Positions 50,156 to 59,440 of a stretch of 64,000 nucleotides of DNA are shown in pieces. Numbering within the stretch: the stretch's first letter is position 1; each line of letters opens with the position of its first letter. The notes beneath the pieces are model-generated. The model did no database searches, was not told the DNA's origin, and worked only from the letters and a program-made list of their open reading frames with translations. This DNA comes from Candidatus Melainabacteria bacterium (GTDB lineage: Bacteria > Cyanobacteriota > Vampirovibrionia > 2-02-FULL-35-15). The stretch covers positions 1 to 64,000 of the forward strand of contig JACPSL010000029.1 in the NCBI GenBank assembly GCA_016193285.1, read 5' to 3'. The position numbers were made by a program, and so were the translations under genes.

Positions 50156-52234
50156 ATGCTAAATAACAAAATTACATCAAAAATAACTGCTTTTAATCTC
50201 TACTTATGGGTTCCTGCATTTATAGCAATTTGCTTATATTACCCAATTTTATTTAACGCTCTTGCCGTAACTGCCAATATTGATCCTTCGCAGCCATATT
50301 CAAGAAATTTTATCCTGCTCTTAAAAAGTCTTTTTTATAAGTTTCCAGAGCAAATATTTGCCCCTTTTTATTATTTTCAATCATGCCTCATAAATAATAT
50401 TTTTGGCATTCAAAATGCTAATTTAGTCTTTCATTTATACAGCATAATATTGTTATGTATCTCAGGCATAGTAATAACTTTAATACTACAAGAGATCACT
50501 AAAAACAATTTACTATCCGTTGGAATAAGTTTAATCTGGATATGTCATCCACTAAACATAAAAACAATAGCATTCATAGAAAATGCTCCCGGAGTATTAG
50601 CAAGCACTACTTTTGGATTATTATTTATTTACTATTCACTTAGATTTTACAGACGAAATCAAAAGAGGGATTTAGTAATTGGTTCTTTATTTTTTTTTCT
50701 ATCTTTGGGATCACATGAGCAGTTATTTCTGTTACCAATTATCCTTTTCTTTGTCATTATTTTATTTCCAAAAGAACAACCCATAAGTAAAAATAAATTA
50801 TATTTTCTTTTTTCAATTACATCACTAGTTGTAATTCTTTACTATTTATGGAAATATCTATCATGTGGAAATAGTATTTGGGAAAATTCAGAAACTTTTA
50901 TCCGATGGTCAAATATTGGTCATCTAAAAGACATATTATTTAGACTTCTATGGCTTCTTCCACAACTTTTAGTACACTATATAAAACTTTTTTTCTTTCC
51001 AAACTTTAATACTGAAAGTCAAATAGCTTTTTACAAAGTTGGAGACAATGTATTTAGCTTATATCCAATACTTTGTCAAATTATTTGTTTGGTTTTAATT
51101 ATTGGAAGTTGCCTTTTAATAAAGAAACTTCCCTTATTTACTTTAGGAATATTTTGGTTCTTTATTACATTCTTTCCTGTGCTGCAGGTAATACCACTTG
51201 CTCATATTGTAGATAGCACCTATATCTATATGCCAGGCTTAGGACTAGTAATTGCATCATTTAGCTTATTTATTTTTTTAAATAAAAAATTGTTGATGAT
51301 TCTTAGTATCACATTGTGTCTAATATTATTTGGGAGAACAAGTTCCTATATTAATATCTTTAAATCTCCAGTTTCATATCTAACAGCAGAAGTAAAGTAT
51401 GCGCCAAAAATCTGTAAGCCTTTCTTTCTTATAAAGCTTATTTTAACTGCAGATAATCTAAGACAAAATGATATGTTACCAGCTTGGGTTAACTATACTG
51501 CAATTAAAAGTTCTGTTGAAAACTGGCTAAAAGAAAATATTGACAAAAAAGTAACACTAGCTGCAAGATTTGGACCAATACAAGATCTGGTTTACTACGA
51601 TACTTTAAATGTTATTAGTAGCTATTTACTTGAAAATAAGAGATACTCAGAACTTAATAAAATTAGAGCTAAGGCTAGTTTAATCAAAAACAACTATATA
51701 GGATTTTTTCTGGACTCTGTTGTTCTAGTAAACAATAATTACATTACAGAAGCCTGGCTACAGCTAAAAGAAGCAATCAAATTAAACCCAGGGTTTAGAT
51801 CTTTATACGAAGCAATTTTTGTAAAGACTGCATATGGTACACAAAATTTTCATGAAGCTGAAATACTTTTACAAAATTACTTAAAATTAAAGTCTGAATA
51901 CGCACATCCATATTTATGCACAGGATTATTTTATAGTTATAATACACTTGCTAAAGATGCAGCAGATTCTTTTTTAAAACAAGCAATCCATATCAATAAA
52001 AAGTCATGCATAGATGATATCTCTTTATTTCTACAAGCAATAGATTTTTTTAAAGAAAAAAATGATGTTGCTGCTATAAAAGATACTTGTAAAATAATCG
52101 CTAAAATAGATCCTTATAATCCTCTGTCATATTTTGAATTAGCTAAGATCTATTACGATAATGGGAATTATAAGCTTGCATTAACTCTTATGAAAGAGGC
52201 TATAAAAGTAGCTCCAGGACTTTTAGATGATTAA
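50156..52234 (+). CDS. TMTC-like membrane protein with C-terminal TPRs (paralogue C2)
   Basis: 692 aa from ATG 50156; an upstream GTG at 50093 would overlap the divergent gene and is not favoured. About twelve helices, with W-I-C-H-P-L-N-I-K-T in place of the H-P-x-N-x-E motif, and the subgroup signature L-L-P-Q-L-L-V-H-Y-I-K-L-F-F-F-P followed by E-S-Q near the middle. TPR-like helices occupy the last 200 residues (Y-F-E-L-A-K-I-Y-Y-D-N-G-N-Y-K-L-A). TATAAT lies at 50126-50131. Overlaps the hydrolase gene by 8 bp. Confidence 0.7.
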   Translation: MLNNKITSKITAFNLYLWVPAFIAICLYYPILFNALAVTANIDPSQPYSRNFILLLKSLFYKFPEQIFAPFYYFQSCLINNIFGIQNANLVFHLYSIILLCISGIVITLILQEITKNNLLSVGISLIWICHPLNIKTIAFIENAPGVLASTTFGLLFIYYSLRFYRRNQKRDLVIGSLFFFLSLGSHEQLFLLPIILFFVIILFPKEQPISKNKLYFLFSITSLVVILYYLWKYLSCGNSIWENSETFIRWSNIGHLKDILFRLLWLLPQLLVHYIKLFFFPNFNTESQIAFYKVGDNVFSLYPILCQIICLVLIIGSCLLIKKLPLFTLGIFWFFITFFPVLQVIPLAHIVDSTYIYMPGLGLVIASFSLFIFLNKKLLMILSITLCLILFGRTSSYINIFKSPVSYLTAEVKYAPKICKPFFLIKLILTADNLRQNDMLPAWVNYTAIKSSVENWLKENIDKKVTLAARFGPIQDLVYYDTLNVISSYLLENKRYSELNKIRAKASLIKNNYIGFFLDSVVLVNNNYITEAWLQLKEAIKLNPGFRSLYEAIFVKTAYGTQNFHEAEILLQNYLKLKSEYAHPYLCTGLFYSYNTLAKDAADSFLKQAIHINKKSCIDDISLFLQAIDFFKEKNDVAAIKDTCKIIAKIDPYNPLSYFELAKIYYDNGNYKLALTLMKEAIKVAPGLLDD

Positions 52235-53693
52235 AAAAGTAATAAGTAACAAGGCTTACATGATACTCAGCATTATCATAATGTTTTTTTTTAACGCTGC
52301 AAAATCAGGAGCAGTTCCTAATGAAAACAATATCTTATTATACGCAAGCTTTAAAAATTATAATCAAAATAAAGAAGTTGATCTTGTTCTTTTCTTGCCT
52401 GGATACGGGAATAGCAGCAAATCACTTTTATCCAAATTTTCACAAGGAGGTCTTGAACTTTCTCATGAGTCACAGACAGCTAAATATTATCTAGAAAATA
52501 AATACAGAGATGATGTGATATTTGTTTCATTTGATTCAGGTACAAAAGAAAATTATAAAAGTCCTGAACACATATCTAAAATAATTGACAATATAAACAA
52601 GTTAAACAAGCTTTATCAAATTAAAAACATAATTTTACTTGCCAAGTCTAGTGGTGCATCGCTTACTTTAAATATTGTAGCTAAAGCTAGTAATGAAATC
52701 AAAAGTAAAATAAAAGATATAGTGTTTATTTCACCACTAATTAATTCTACAGAAACAAATTTGATTCCACCAAAAACAAAAATCAAAATAATAACCCAGG
52801 TTAAAAAAAATAAACAAATAGGGGAATTTTATATAGAAGCAAAGAAGAAACACAAAAACATTCAGTTGTTAAAAGCAAGTGATAATATTGAAGCTACTAA
52901 TTTATATAAAAAAGAGATAAGTAAAATACTCAAACCAACTAAGGTAAAAACTACCAGCTCAAATAGAATATTAATTTATACAGATTTAGAAAATTTAAGT
53001 ATAGAAAACAAGAGCGATCTTGTTTTATTTTTCCCCGGCTGGGGACTAAGCAGTGTTTACTTGCTAACAAAATATCTAGGCGGCGGTCTTGAACTTCTAC
53101 CTGAAGATGGACACTTTTCAAACACCTACAGAAAAAACATAATATTTGCTTCTATAGATACAAACCCAAAAACCCATTTTGGTTCACCAAAAGTTACACA
53201 AAGTGTTTTAGAAAATATAATGCAACTTTTAAAGATTCATAATATTAAAAACATCTATTTGGTGGGGGGTTCGGCTGGCTCATCACTAGCATTAAATATT
53301 GCAAGCTTGGCACAGGAAGAAATTAAAAATAAAATTACAGGTGTTTTAGTTTACTTGCCAATTACTGATTATGTGTACACCTTAAAGAATACTAAGAATA
53401 CTAAGCTCAGAGATGGACTTTACAAGCATTTTATATATGAGGATCCTGATGGTTCACTTCCAAAAAAATCTTCCCCGATAACCTATATTAAATCCTTACC
53501 TGACAAAGCTAAAATTGTTTTAATTGCAAACTCAGAAGATATAACTGCTCCACCAGAACAAGTTGAAGAATATTATAAATGGGGAAGAGTATTTGGGAAA
53601 AATATAATTTTATATAAGGTTCCCGGAAACCATGAAACTAGAACTTTTGCCCATATTTTAAAAAAAGAATTGGAAGGGCTAAGGATCAAATGA
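52227..53693 (+). CDS. Secreted tandem alpha/beta-hydrolase, first domain degenerate
   Basis: 488 aa: signal peptide (residues 1-28), hydrolase domain 1 (about 35-235) and domain 2 (about 247-488). Domain 2 has a full triad: Ser349 in G-G-S-A-G, Asp438 in S-E-D-I-T-A-P-P, His469 in G-N-H-E-T. Domain 1 keeps a Ser141 elbow (A-K-S-S-G) but has no Asp/His equivalents and is shortened. Both are related to the single-domain protein at 36054. Co-transcribed with a TPR-bearing GT-C protein, so probably a periplasmic glycan-modifying partner. Confidence 0.7.
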   Translation: MIKKVISNKAYMILSIIIMFFFNAAKSGAVPNENNILLYASFKNYNQNKEVDLVLFLPGYGNSSKSLLSKFSQGGLELSHESQTAKYYLENKYRDDVIFVSFDSGTKENYKSPEHISKIIDNINKLNKLYQIKNIILLAKSSGASLTLNIVAKASNEIKSKIKDIVFISPLINSTETNLIPPKTKIKIITQVKKNKQIGEFYIEAKKKHKNIQLLKASDNIEATNLYKKEISKILKPTKVKTTSSNRILIYTDLENLSIENKSDLVLFFPGWGLSSVYLLTKYLGGGLELLPEDGHFSNTYRKNIIFASIDTNPKTHFGSPKVTQSVLENIMQLLKIHNIKNIYLVGGSAGSSLALNIASLAQEEIKNKITGVLVYLPITDYVYTLKNTKNTKLRDGLYKHFIYEDPDGSLPKKSSPITYIKSLPDKAKIVLIANSEDITAPPEQVEEYYKWGRVFGKNIILYKVPGNHETRTFAHILKKELEGLRIK

Positions 53694-55631
53694 AATAACA
53701 ATACTAAAAGCCTTTGCAGCTAAGTCATACCTTTTCTTGGTTACCAAAAATCTACCAGCTTCAATATACATATTTTTATAGTTAATGCTTATTACTTTCT
53801 CAGGCAAAAGTGCTTGTTCATAATAATTTAAAGCTTCCAGATCCTTACTAAATGTTTTATAAAACACTCCTGCACAAAGATAAGGATAAGAACAATTGGA
53901 TTTTAGTAGTATGAAATTTTTTATTAGTTTTTCAGCCTCGTTAAATCGTCCAGCATTAAATGCGATTTCTGAAAAGTTAGAATCATAAAGTATGTAATGA
54001 ACAGAATTTAGATCTATTGCCCTATTAATTGAATACCAAGCTGGGCTCCACTCTTTAACATATCTTAAAAAATCTGCATGTTGTTGCCATCCAAGCCAAT
54101 TATCCTTTACTTTTAGCTCGTGTTTTATTAACTTATTTAATTCATCTTTTTTGCCTCTATGATGAAGATTTAAAGATAAAAGCTTATAAAGAATATAATT
54201 AGGAGCATATTGAATAGGACCAAATTTATGACTCAAATCAATCGGTTTATCTAAATACTTTTTGAGCCAAGCATCAACCTCATAATTAAAGTTTTCATAA
54301 TTAATATCACTTGGCAATTCTTTTAATTTGTTTTGCATTTCAGCATATGCAAGTGCATCAAACAAATGTAAGACTTTAGTCTCCTGAGGTGAGTGTTTAT
54401 ACAAAGAGATAAAATAAGAAAAAGTATCTTTGTTACTTTGCAAATAAATTATTGTTCTAAAGCTTAGCAAAGAAAAAATTAATAAAAGAATCACAAGTAA
54501 AATCTTTTGATTAAGCTTAGCAATAACTGCAAACAAAGAAATAAAAATACCAAGAATAGAAAAATAACAATAATATTGATCAACTATTACAAAAAGAGGA
54601 ATTATTTGGGCAATAAGAATCATTGAAAAAAGAAACCAAAAAACACCAATCGAAAATAGTGGGATTTTCTTAAACCAAAATATACAAACTAAAATTAATC
54701 CAAATACTAAAACCTGGCAAAACAAACTATAGAAACTAAACAAAGAATTTCCAATCTTAAACCACTCAGCCTGCACATCAGAAAGAAAATCAGGATAAAA
54801 AAACAGCTTCAAATAGTAAACCAATAATTGTGGGGCAAGCCAAAAAGCCCTAAATAAAGCATCTCTTAGAGTACCGAATTCACTCCATTTTGTAAGCTCA
54901 CAAGAAGTTTCAAAGACATTTCCAGCACAAGCATAATACCTCCATAAAAAATAAATAAAATAAATTTCACAAAGAGGCAGAATAATCCAAAATACATTTT
55001 CCTTTTTTATAAGAAATTTAAAACCATATAAAAATATACAAATGAGAAACAAAACAAATGGAAAAAAGAAAAACTGTTCACAAGATGTTATAGAAGCCAG
55101 GAAAAATAATAAACCAGAAATAAGAAACAGTATTTTTTGTATACAAAGCCGGCTATCAAGAGCTTTTAAGAAACAATAAATAAAAATTAAGCAAAAAGTA
55201 CCAGCAGCCACATGTCCCGGACCTACTCCAATCCTTGATATAGCTTCTACATTTAATGGATGAACAGTCCACAAAGATACAAGAGTAGCTGATAAAAGCT
55301 TATTCGAGAATAATTTAAAGCATACCGCAGTTGCAAATATACAAGAAATTAGATGAAGAAAAAGATTATATAAATGAAATCCAAATGGATAAGCATTTAC
55401 ACCAAATATTTTATTAATAATAAATGCCTGAAAATAATACACAGGAGTAAAGTGAAGACCAGGTACATTTTGATAAAAGCTCTTTAACATTAAATGAAAA
55501 TCTCTAGCAGGCGGAGAAATTACTGTATTATCGTCATTCCATGGTGTTCCAAAAAAGATGGTTTGAGAATATACAGCTAAGGTTATTACAACTGGAAGCC
55601 AATAAAAGAATTTTTGAGAAATCTTTTCCAT
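53679..55631 (-). CDS. TMTC-like membrane protein with C-terminal TPRs (paralogue C3)
   Basis: 650 aa. N-D-D-N in the first loop, W-T-V-H-P-L-N-V-E-A-I, L-F-R-A-F-W-L-A-P-Q-L-L-V-Y-Y then D-V-Q-A-E-W-F-K, all shared with C2 and C4. C-terminal TPRs include F-N-E-A-E-K-L-I and Y-D-L-A-A-K-A-F. The ATG immediately follows the C4 stop (TAAATG). The 3' end overlaps the hydrolase gene by 15 bp, tail to tail. Confidence 0.72.
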   Translation of the reverse strand: MEKISQKFFYWLPVVITLAVYSQTIFFGTPWNDDNTVISPPARDFHLMLKSFYQNVPGLHFTPVYYFQAFIINKIFGVNAYPFGFHLYNLFLHLISCIFATAVCFKLFSNKLLSATLVSLWTVHPLNVEAISRIGVGPGHVAAGTFCLIFIYCFLKALDSRLCIQKILFLISGLLFFLASITSCEQFFFFPFVLFLICIFLYGFKFLIKKENVFWIILPLCEIYFIYFLWRYYACAGNVFETSCELTKWSEFGTLRDALFRAFWLAPQLLVYYLKLFFYPDFLSDVQAEWFKIGNSLFSFYSLFCQVLVFGLILVCIFWFKKIPLFSIGVFWFLFSMILIAQIIPLFVIVDQYYCYFSILGIFISLFAVIAKLNQKILLVILLLIFSLLSFRTIIYLQSNKDTFSYFISLYKHSPQETKVLHLFDALAYAEMQNKLKELPSDINYENFNYEVDAWLKKYLDKPIDLSHKFGPIQYAPNYILYKLLSLNLHHRGKKDELNKLIKHELKVKDNWLGWQQHADFLRYVKEWSPAWYSINRAIDLNSVHYILYDSNFSEIAFNAGRFNEAEKLIKNFILLKSNCSYPYLCAGVFYKTFSKDLEALNYYEQALLPEKVISINYKNMYIEAGRFLVTKKRYDLAAKAFSIVISFDP

Positions 55632-57680
55632 TTAATTTTTAGTTTTATTTTGATAATTGTACTTCTTTTCAAGATTTCTAACAATTAATAACATTTTACG
55701 TGGCCTCTTATCAAAAGGATTAATGGAACTAATTATTTTAAAAGTTTCCCTTGCTAGATTAAACCTGTGACTTTTAATAAATAAGTCAGCTGCCACAAAA
55801 TATAAACCAGTATCATTAATGCTAACAATTTTATCTTTTGATATTCCTTTTTTAAAACAAGACAGAGCTTCTTTTGTTTTCCCAAACTCTTTATAAAATA
55901 ATCCTGCAAAAAGATACGGATGAGAAGATTTAGGTTTTATATTTATATAGTTTTTAACTATGTTCTCTGCTTCATTGAATTTGTTGGTTTTTTTTACAAT
56001 CTCTATAAAATCTATACTATAAGGAACTTTAAGCTGAGGATTTAAGTTTATTGCTTTAACTAATGAATGCCAAGCTTTTTCATAGTAACCAATCTCTAAG
56101 AGAAATTTTGAAAGTTGATAGAAACCAAACCAATTATTTTTTACTTTTAAAGACTGATCAATTAAGATATTCACATCTTTAAAAGCATTATTATAACAAA
56201 GATACCGTAAAAGACTTCTGTAGAAAGCATAGTTATAGCTAACTTGCATAGGTCCATATTTTAAAGAGAGATCCGGTTGCATATTTAAATACATACTAAG
56301 CCATGTATGAAATCCTTCTTGTATAGCTCTACTAGTTAACCAGTCAGGAAGTTCATTAATTCTATTTTCTTCTTTTGCTTGTACTAAGGCTAAAGCTATT
56401 TGCTGTACCTTAAGCCAGGGAGGTGCTTCTTTTGCAAGATATATAAGATGAGTTAGCTTATCTTTCACCGTAGAAATATATAACTCTGTTCTCCATAAAA
56501 GTAATCCAAATATTATCCCAAATATTGCTACTAATATCCAAGCTTTTACCTTGTTCAAATATTTTTCTAACACGCTATAAACCATAAGCATTATCCCTAT
56601 CACACTTACATAACAATAATGTTCATCTATCATTACATACAGAGGTACTACCTGGACCACTGGTATCATTGTGATAAAAAACCAAAAAACTCCAATTGAA
56701 TATAAGGGAACCTTTTTGTATAAAAATACTCCGCTGACTAGTATCGTAGTTATGATCACCTGACAGAAAATACTGTATAGGTTCAATACAGATCCGCCTA
56801 CCTTAAACCAGTCTGCTTGTGACTCAGCTAAAAAATCAGGAAAGAAAAATAATCTAAAATAATGAACAATTAACTGAGGAGCAAGCCAAAAAGCTCTAAA
56901 AAGAATATCTTTTAAAGATCCAACTTCTGTCCACTTTATTAATTCATCTGATGTTTCATATAATGTTCCTCCACATGCAAAATATCTCCAAACTAAATAT
57001 ATTGGATAAATTATTACTAAAGGGAGAATTAACTGGATTATATATTTTCTGTTCTGAAATATCTTTTTACCCTCAAGATAAAAACAAACCAACAATGCAA
57101 CAAACGGGAAGAAAATATATTGCTCATGTGTAGTCATAGAGAATAAAAAAAATAAAATACTAAAAATAATTAAGCCAACCTTTGCTGTTATATGCTTGAC
57201 CTCTTTAATCTTTAAGACACAAAACATAAAAGCCAGACAAAAAGTACCACTTGCAAGTTGTGCTGGTCCACAACCAAGTCTTGTTATTATTTCCACATTC
57301 AATGGATGTACTGTCCAGAGACTAATTGCAATTATTGAAACTATTTTGTTCCTGGTTATTTTATAAAAAATCACTGTGGCAAGAATACAAGAGATAGCAT
57401 GTAAAATAATAGAATATAAATGAAAACCAAGTGGAAATGCATTCTTGCCAAAAATAAAATTAATTAAATAGCACTGGAAAAAATATAGCGGACAAAAATG
57501 TAATCCTGGAACACTGCTATTGTCATAAAAATTTTTTAACATTAGACTAAAATCTTTCGAGATAGGACTGATAGTAAGCTGATCATCTCCCCAGGCACTT
57601 TCATACCAAATACTTTGAAAATATACTAATATCCCTATTAACCCTGGCACCCACACATAGCTTTTTAAAAATTTTGTCAC
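55632..57680 (-). CDS. TMTC-like membrane protein with C-terminal TPRs (paralogue C4)
   Basis: About 682 aa from GTG 57680; a TTG at 57722 would add 14 residues. GTG is favoured because a duplicated copy of the 5' end at 59228-59293 is homologous only as far as this codon, and C3 starts at the equivalent place. G-D-D in the first loop, W-T-V-H-P-L-N-V-E-I-I, L-A-P-Q-L-I-V-H-Y, ES-Q-A-D-W-F-K-V-G, and TPRs (F-N-E-A-E-N-I-V, F-N-L-A-R-E-T-F). Heads a two-gene unit with C3. Confidence 0.72.
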   Translation of the reverse strand: MTKFLKSYVWVPGLIGILVYFQSIWYESAWGDDQLTISPISKDFSLMLKNFYDNSSVPGLHFCPLYFFQCYLINFIFGKNAFPLGFHLYSIILHAISCILATVIFYKITRNKIVSIIAISLWTVHPLNVEIITRLGCGPAQLASGTFCLAFMFCVLKIKEVKHITAKVGLIIFSILFFLFSMTTHEQYIFFPFVALLVCFYLEGKKIFQNRKYIIQLILPLVIIYPIYLVWRYFACGGTLYETSDELIKWTEVGSLKDILFRAFWLAPQLIVHYFRLFFFPDFLAESQADWFKVGGSVLNLYSIFCQVIITTILVSGVFLYKKVPLYSIGVFWFFITMIPVVQVVPLYVMIDEHYCYVSVIGIMLMVYSVLEKYLNKVKAWILVAIFGIIFGLLLWRTELYISTVKDKLTHLIYLAKEAPPWLKVQQIALALVQAKEENRINELPDWLTSRAIQEGFHTWLSMYLNMQPDLSLKYGPMQVSYNYAFYRSLLRYLCYNNAFKDVNILIDQSLKVKNNWFGFYQLSKFLLEIGYYEKAWHSLVKAINLNPQLKVPYSIDFIEIVKKTNKFNEAENIVKNYINIKPKSSHPYLFAGLFYKEFGKTKEALSCFKKGISKDKIVSINDTGLYFVAADLFIKSHRFNLARETFKIISSINPFDKRPRKMLLIVRNLEKKYNYQNKTKN

Positions 57681-57741
57681 TAGTCTTCTTTCTTCAAAAC
57701 AAAGCCTAAATAAACGGAGCAAAAGTTGAACCTTCTATAAA

Positions 57742-57783
57742 AAATATGATATCATATTTCTATATATTACACTTTTATGTAAT
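57742..57783 (+). promoter_or_regulatory. Inverted repeats upstream of the AbiEi gene
   Basis: A perfect 18-bp palindrome (AAATATGAT and complement, 57742-57759) followed by ATTACA...TGTAAT (57766-57771 and 57778-57783), ending 8 nt before ATG 57792. AbiEi antitoxins repress their own promoter through inverted repeats, so these are candidate operators. Confidence 0.5.
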
Positions 57784-57791
57784 TTACAGAA

Positions 57792-58427
57792 ATGAACTTT
57801 AAAGAACTAAAAGAAAAATTTAAAGATTGTTTGATTATTGACAGCCAGTCAATTAATTTAATGCAGAACCCATCTTACTTCAGGAGACAAATCTCAGAAT
57901 GGAAAAAAAAAGAATGGCTGATAGACCTCAGAAAAGGAATGTACATTATTAATGACTTGTACTTTAAAGAAAAGATCTCATCTCTCTACATAGCAAATAA
58001 AATGTATACTCCATCATATATAAGTTTAGAGTATGCACTTTATGAATATGAAATAATACCTGAGACTGTAAAGGTTATAACTTCTATTACATCCAGAAAA
58101 ACAGCAAGATTTAAAAACAAATTTGGGCAGTTCAGCTATACCAAAATCAAAAATGAACTGTTCTCTGGATATAACCTTATTAGTCATCAAGGTCAAAATA
58201 TTCTCTACGCTGTTAGAGAAAAAGCTATATTAGATTTTATTTATATTAATCTCAGTTCATTTAAAGAGACAGGGGAAGATTTTCATCATTACAGATTTCA
58301 AAATCTAGAAAGTATTTCTTGGAAAAAGTTAGAAGGATATATGAAGAAATTTGAAAGCAGTAAATTAAAAAGGGTAATAAAACTGCTTAAGAGACATTAC
58401 AGCAAGGGGAAATATAGGAGTCTATAA
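57792..58427 (+). CDS. abiEi: AbiEi-type antitoxin of a type IV toxin-antitoxin system
   Basis: 211 aa. N-terminal winged helix (R-R-Q-I-S-E-W-K-K-K-E-W-L, L-R-K-G-M-Y-I-I) and the C-terminal antitoxin domain (Y-T-P-S-Y-I-S-L-E-Y-A-L, T-S-x-T-S-R-K-T-x-x-F, V-R-E-K-A-I-L-D-F-I-Y), the AbiEi layout. It should act as autorepressor and counter the nucleotidyltransferase toxin. The next ATG is 1 bp after its stop. Confidence 0.85.
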   Translation: MNFKELKEKFKDCLIIDSQSINLMQNPSYFRRQISEWKKKEWLIDLRKGMYIINDLYFKEKISSLYIANKMYTPSYISLEYALYEYEIIPETVKVITSITSRKTARFKNKFGQFSYTKIKNELFSGYNLISHQGQNILYAVREKAILDFIYINLSSFKETGEDFHHYRFQNLESISWKKLEGYMKKFESSKLKRVIKLLKRHYSKGKYRSL

Positions 58428-58428
58428 A

Positions 58429-59220
58429 ATGCTTGAGATAATAGAAAATAAAATCAAAAAAACCAAAAGCAGGGAAGAAAAGATAAATATCCTGAGAGAA
58501 TTCCTTCAAATACTAACTTTAAAGATTCTAAGAGACAAAAACACATTTTTAAATATTGCTTTTATTGGAGGAACCTGCTTAAGGATACTTTATGATTTGA
58601 AACGTTATTCAGAAGATCTGGATTTTTCATTGATTTCAAATAAAGGATATAATTTTCTGACCCTCCTGGAAAATTTAAAGAAGGAATTTAACTTATACAA
58701 CATACAAACAGATTTTAAATATACAACAGGAACAGTGAATAACTGTTTTATAAAATTTAAAGGTGTGCTTCAGGATTTTGACCTTCATCACCATAGGGAT
58801 GAAAAGCTCTCAATCAAACTTGAAATTGATACCAATCCACCAAGCGGAGCAAATCTTGAGGAAAAAATAGTTAATAATCAGTTTATCTTTAATTTAATAG
58901 TCTATGATTTACCTTCACTGATGGCAGGAAAGCTGCACGCTGTGATGTGCAGAAAATACACAAAGGGAAGAGATTTTTATGATCTGCTCTGGTATCTGAC
59001 AAAAAAGACAATTCCAAATATCAAACTTTTAAATAATTCAATCATTCAGACAGAAAAAGAAGACTGGGCAATTACAGAAGTCAATTGGAAGGAGATTCTT
59101 TCAGGAAAGCTTAAAAAGCTGAATTATAAAAAAATTCGAAATGATGCTTCTCCATTTCTACAAACAAAGGAAGAAGCAGACTTAATCACCTTCAGCAGCT
59201 TTGAAAGCTTAATTAAATAG
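58429..59220 (+). CDS. abiEii: AbiEii-type nucleotidyltransferase toxin
   Basis: 263 aa. F-I-G-G-T-C-L-R and Arg59-Y-S-E-Asp63-L-Asp65-F-S form the polymerase-beta-type nucleotidyltransferase site; K-L-E-I-D-x-N and M-A-G-K-L-H-A-V-x-x-R-x-x-x-K-G-R-D-F-Y-D-L follow. AbiEii toxins transfer nucleotides (tRNA is the known target of relatives) and abort phage infection. All motifs intact. The module is flanked by a 66-bp duplication of the C4 5' end. Confidence 0.9.
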   Translation: MLEIIENKIKKTKSREEKINILREFLQILTLKILRDKNTFLNIAFIGGTCLRILYDLKRYSEDLDFSLISNKGYNFLTLLENLKKEFNLYNIQTDFKYTTGTVNNCFIKFKGVLQDFDLHHHRDEKLSIKLEIDTNPPSGANLEEKIVNNQFIFNLIVYDLPSLMAGKLHAVMCRKYTKGRDFYDLLWYLTKKTIPNIKLLNNSIIQTEKEDWAITEVNWKEILSGKLKKLNYKKIRNDASPFLQTKEEADLITFSSFESLIK

Positions 59221-59227
59221 CACTGAA

Positions 59228-59293
59228 GAAAATATACTAATATCCCGATTAATCCTGGCACTCACACATAGCTTTTTAAAAATTTTGTCACTA
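59228..59293 (-). pseudogene. Duplicated 5' end of the C4 TPR/GT-C gene, with a nonsense codon
   Basis: 63 of 66 bases match 57617-57682 in the same orientation. Read on the minus strand it starts at the equivalent GTG and follows C4, but a TGG codon has become TGA after about eight residues. Similarity stops exactly at the start codon. The two copies bracket the AbiE module. The rest of the 220-bp gap 59221-59440 shows nothing recognisable. Confidence 0.75.
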
Positions 59294-59440
59294 TCTAATT
59301 TTACAAGACTGAACTAACAAATTGACTGGGAATCAATGGATTATATGAAAGTAAGCAATTTAGAGATCTTACTACCTCCATAGCTCTTGTAAAATTATAT
59401 CTACTGCAATATACAAGAAAGAACTAGATTTAGTAAAAAT

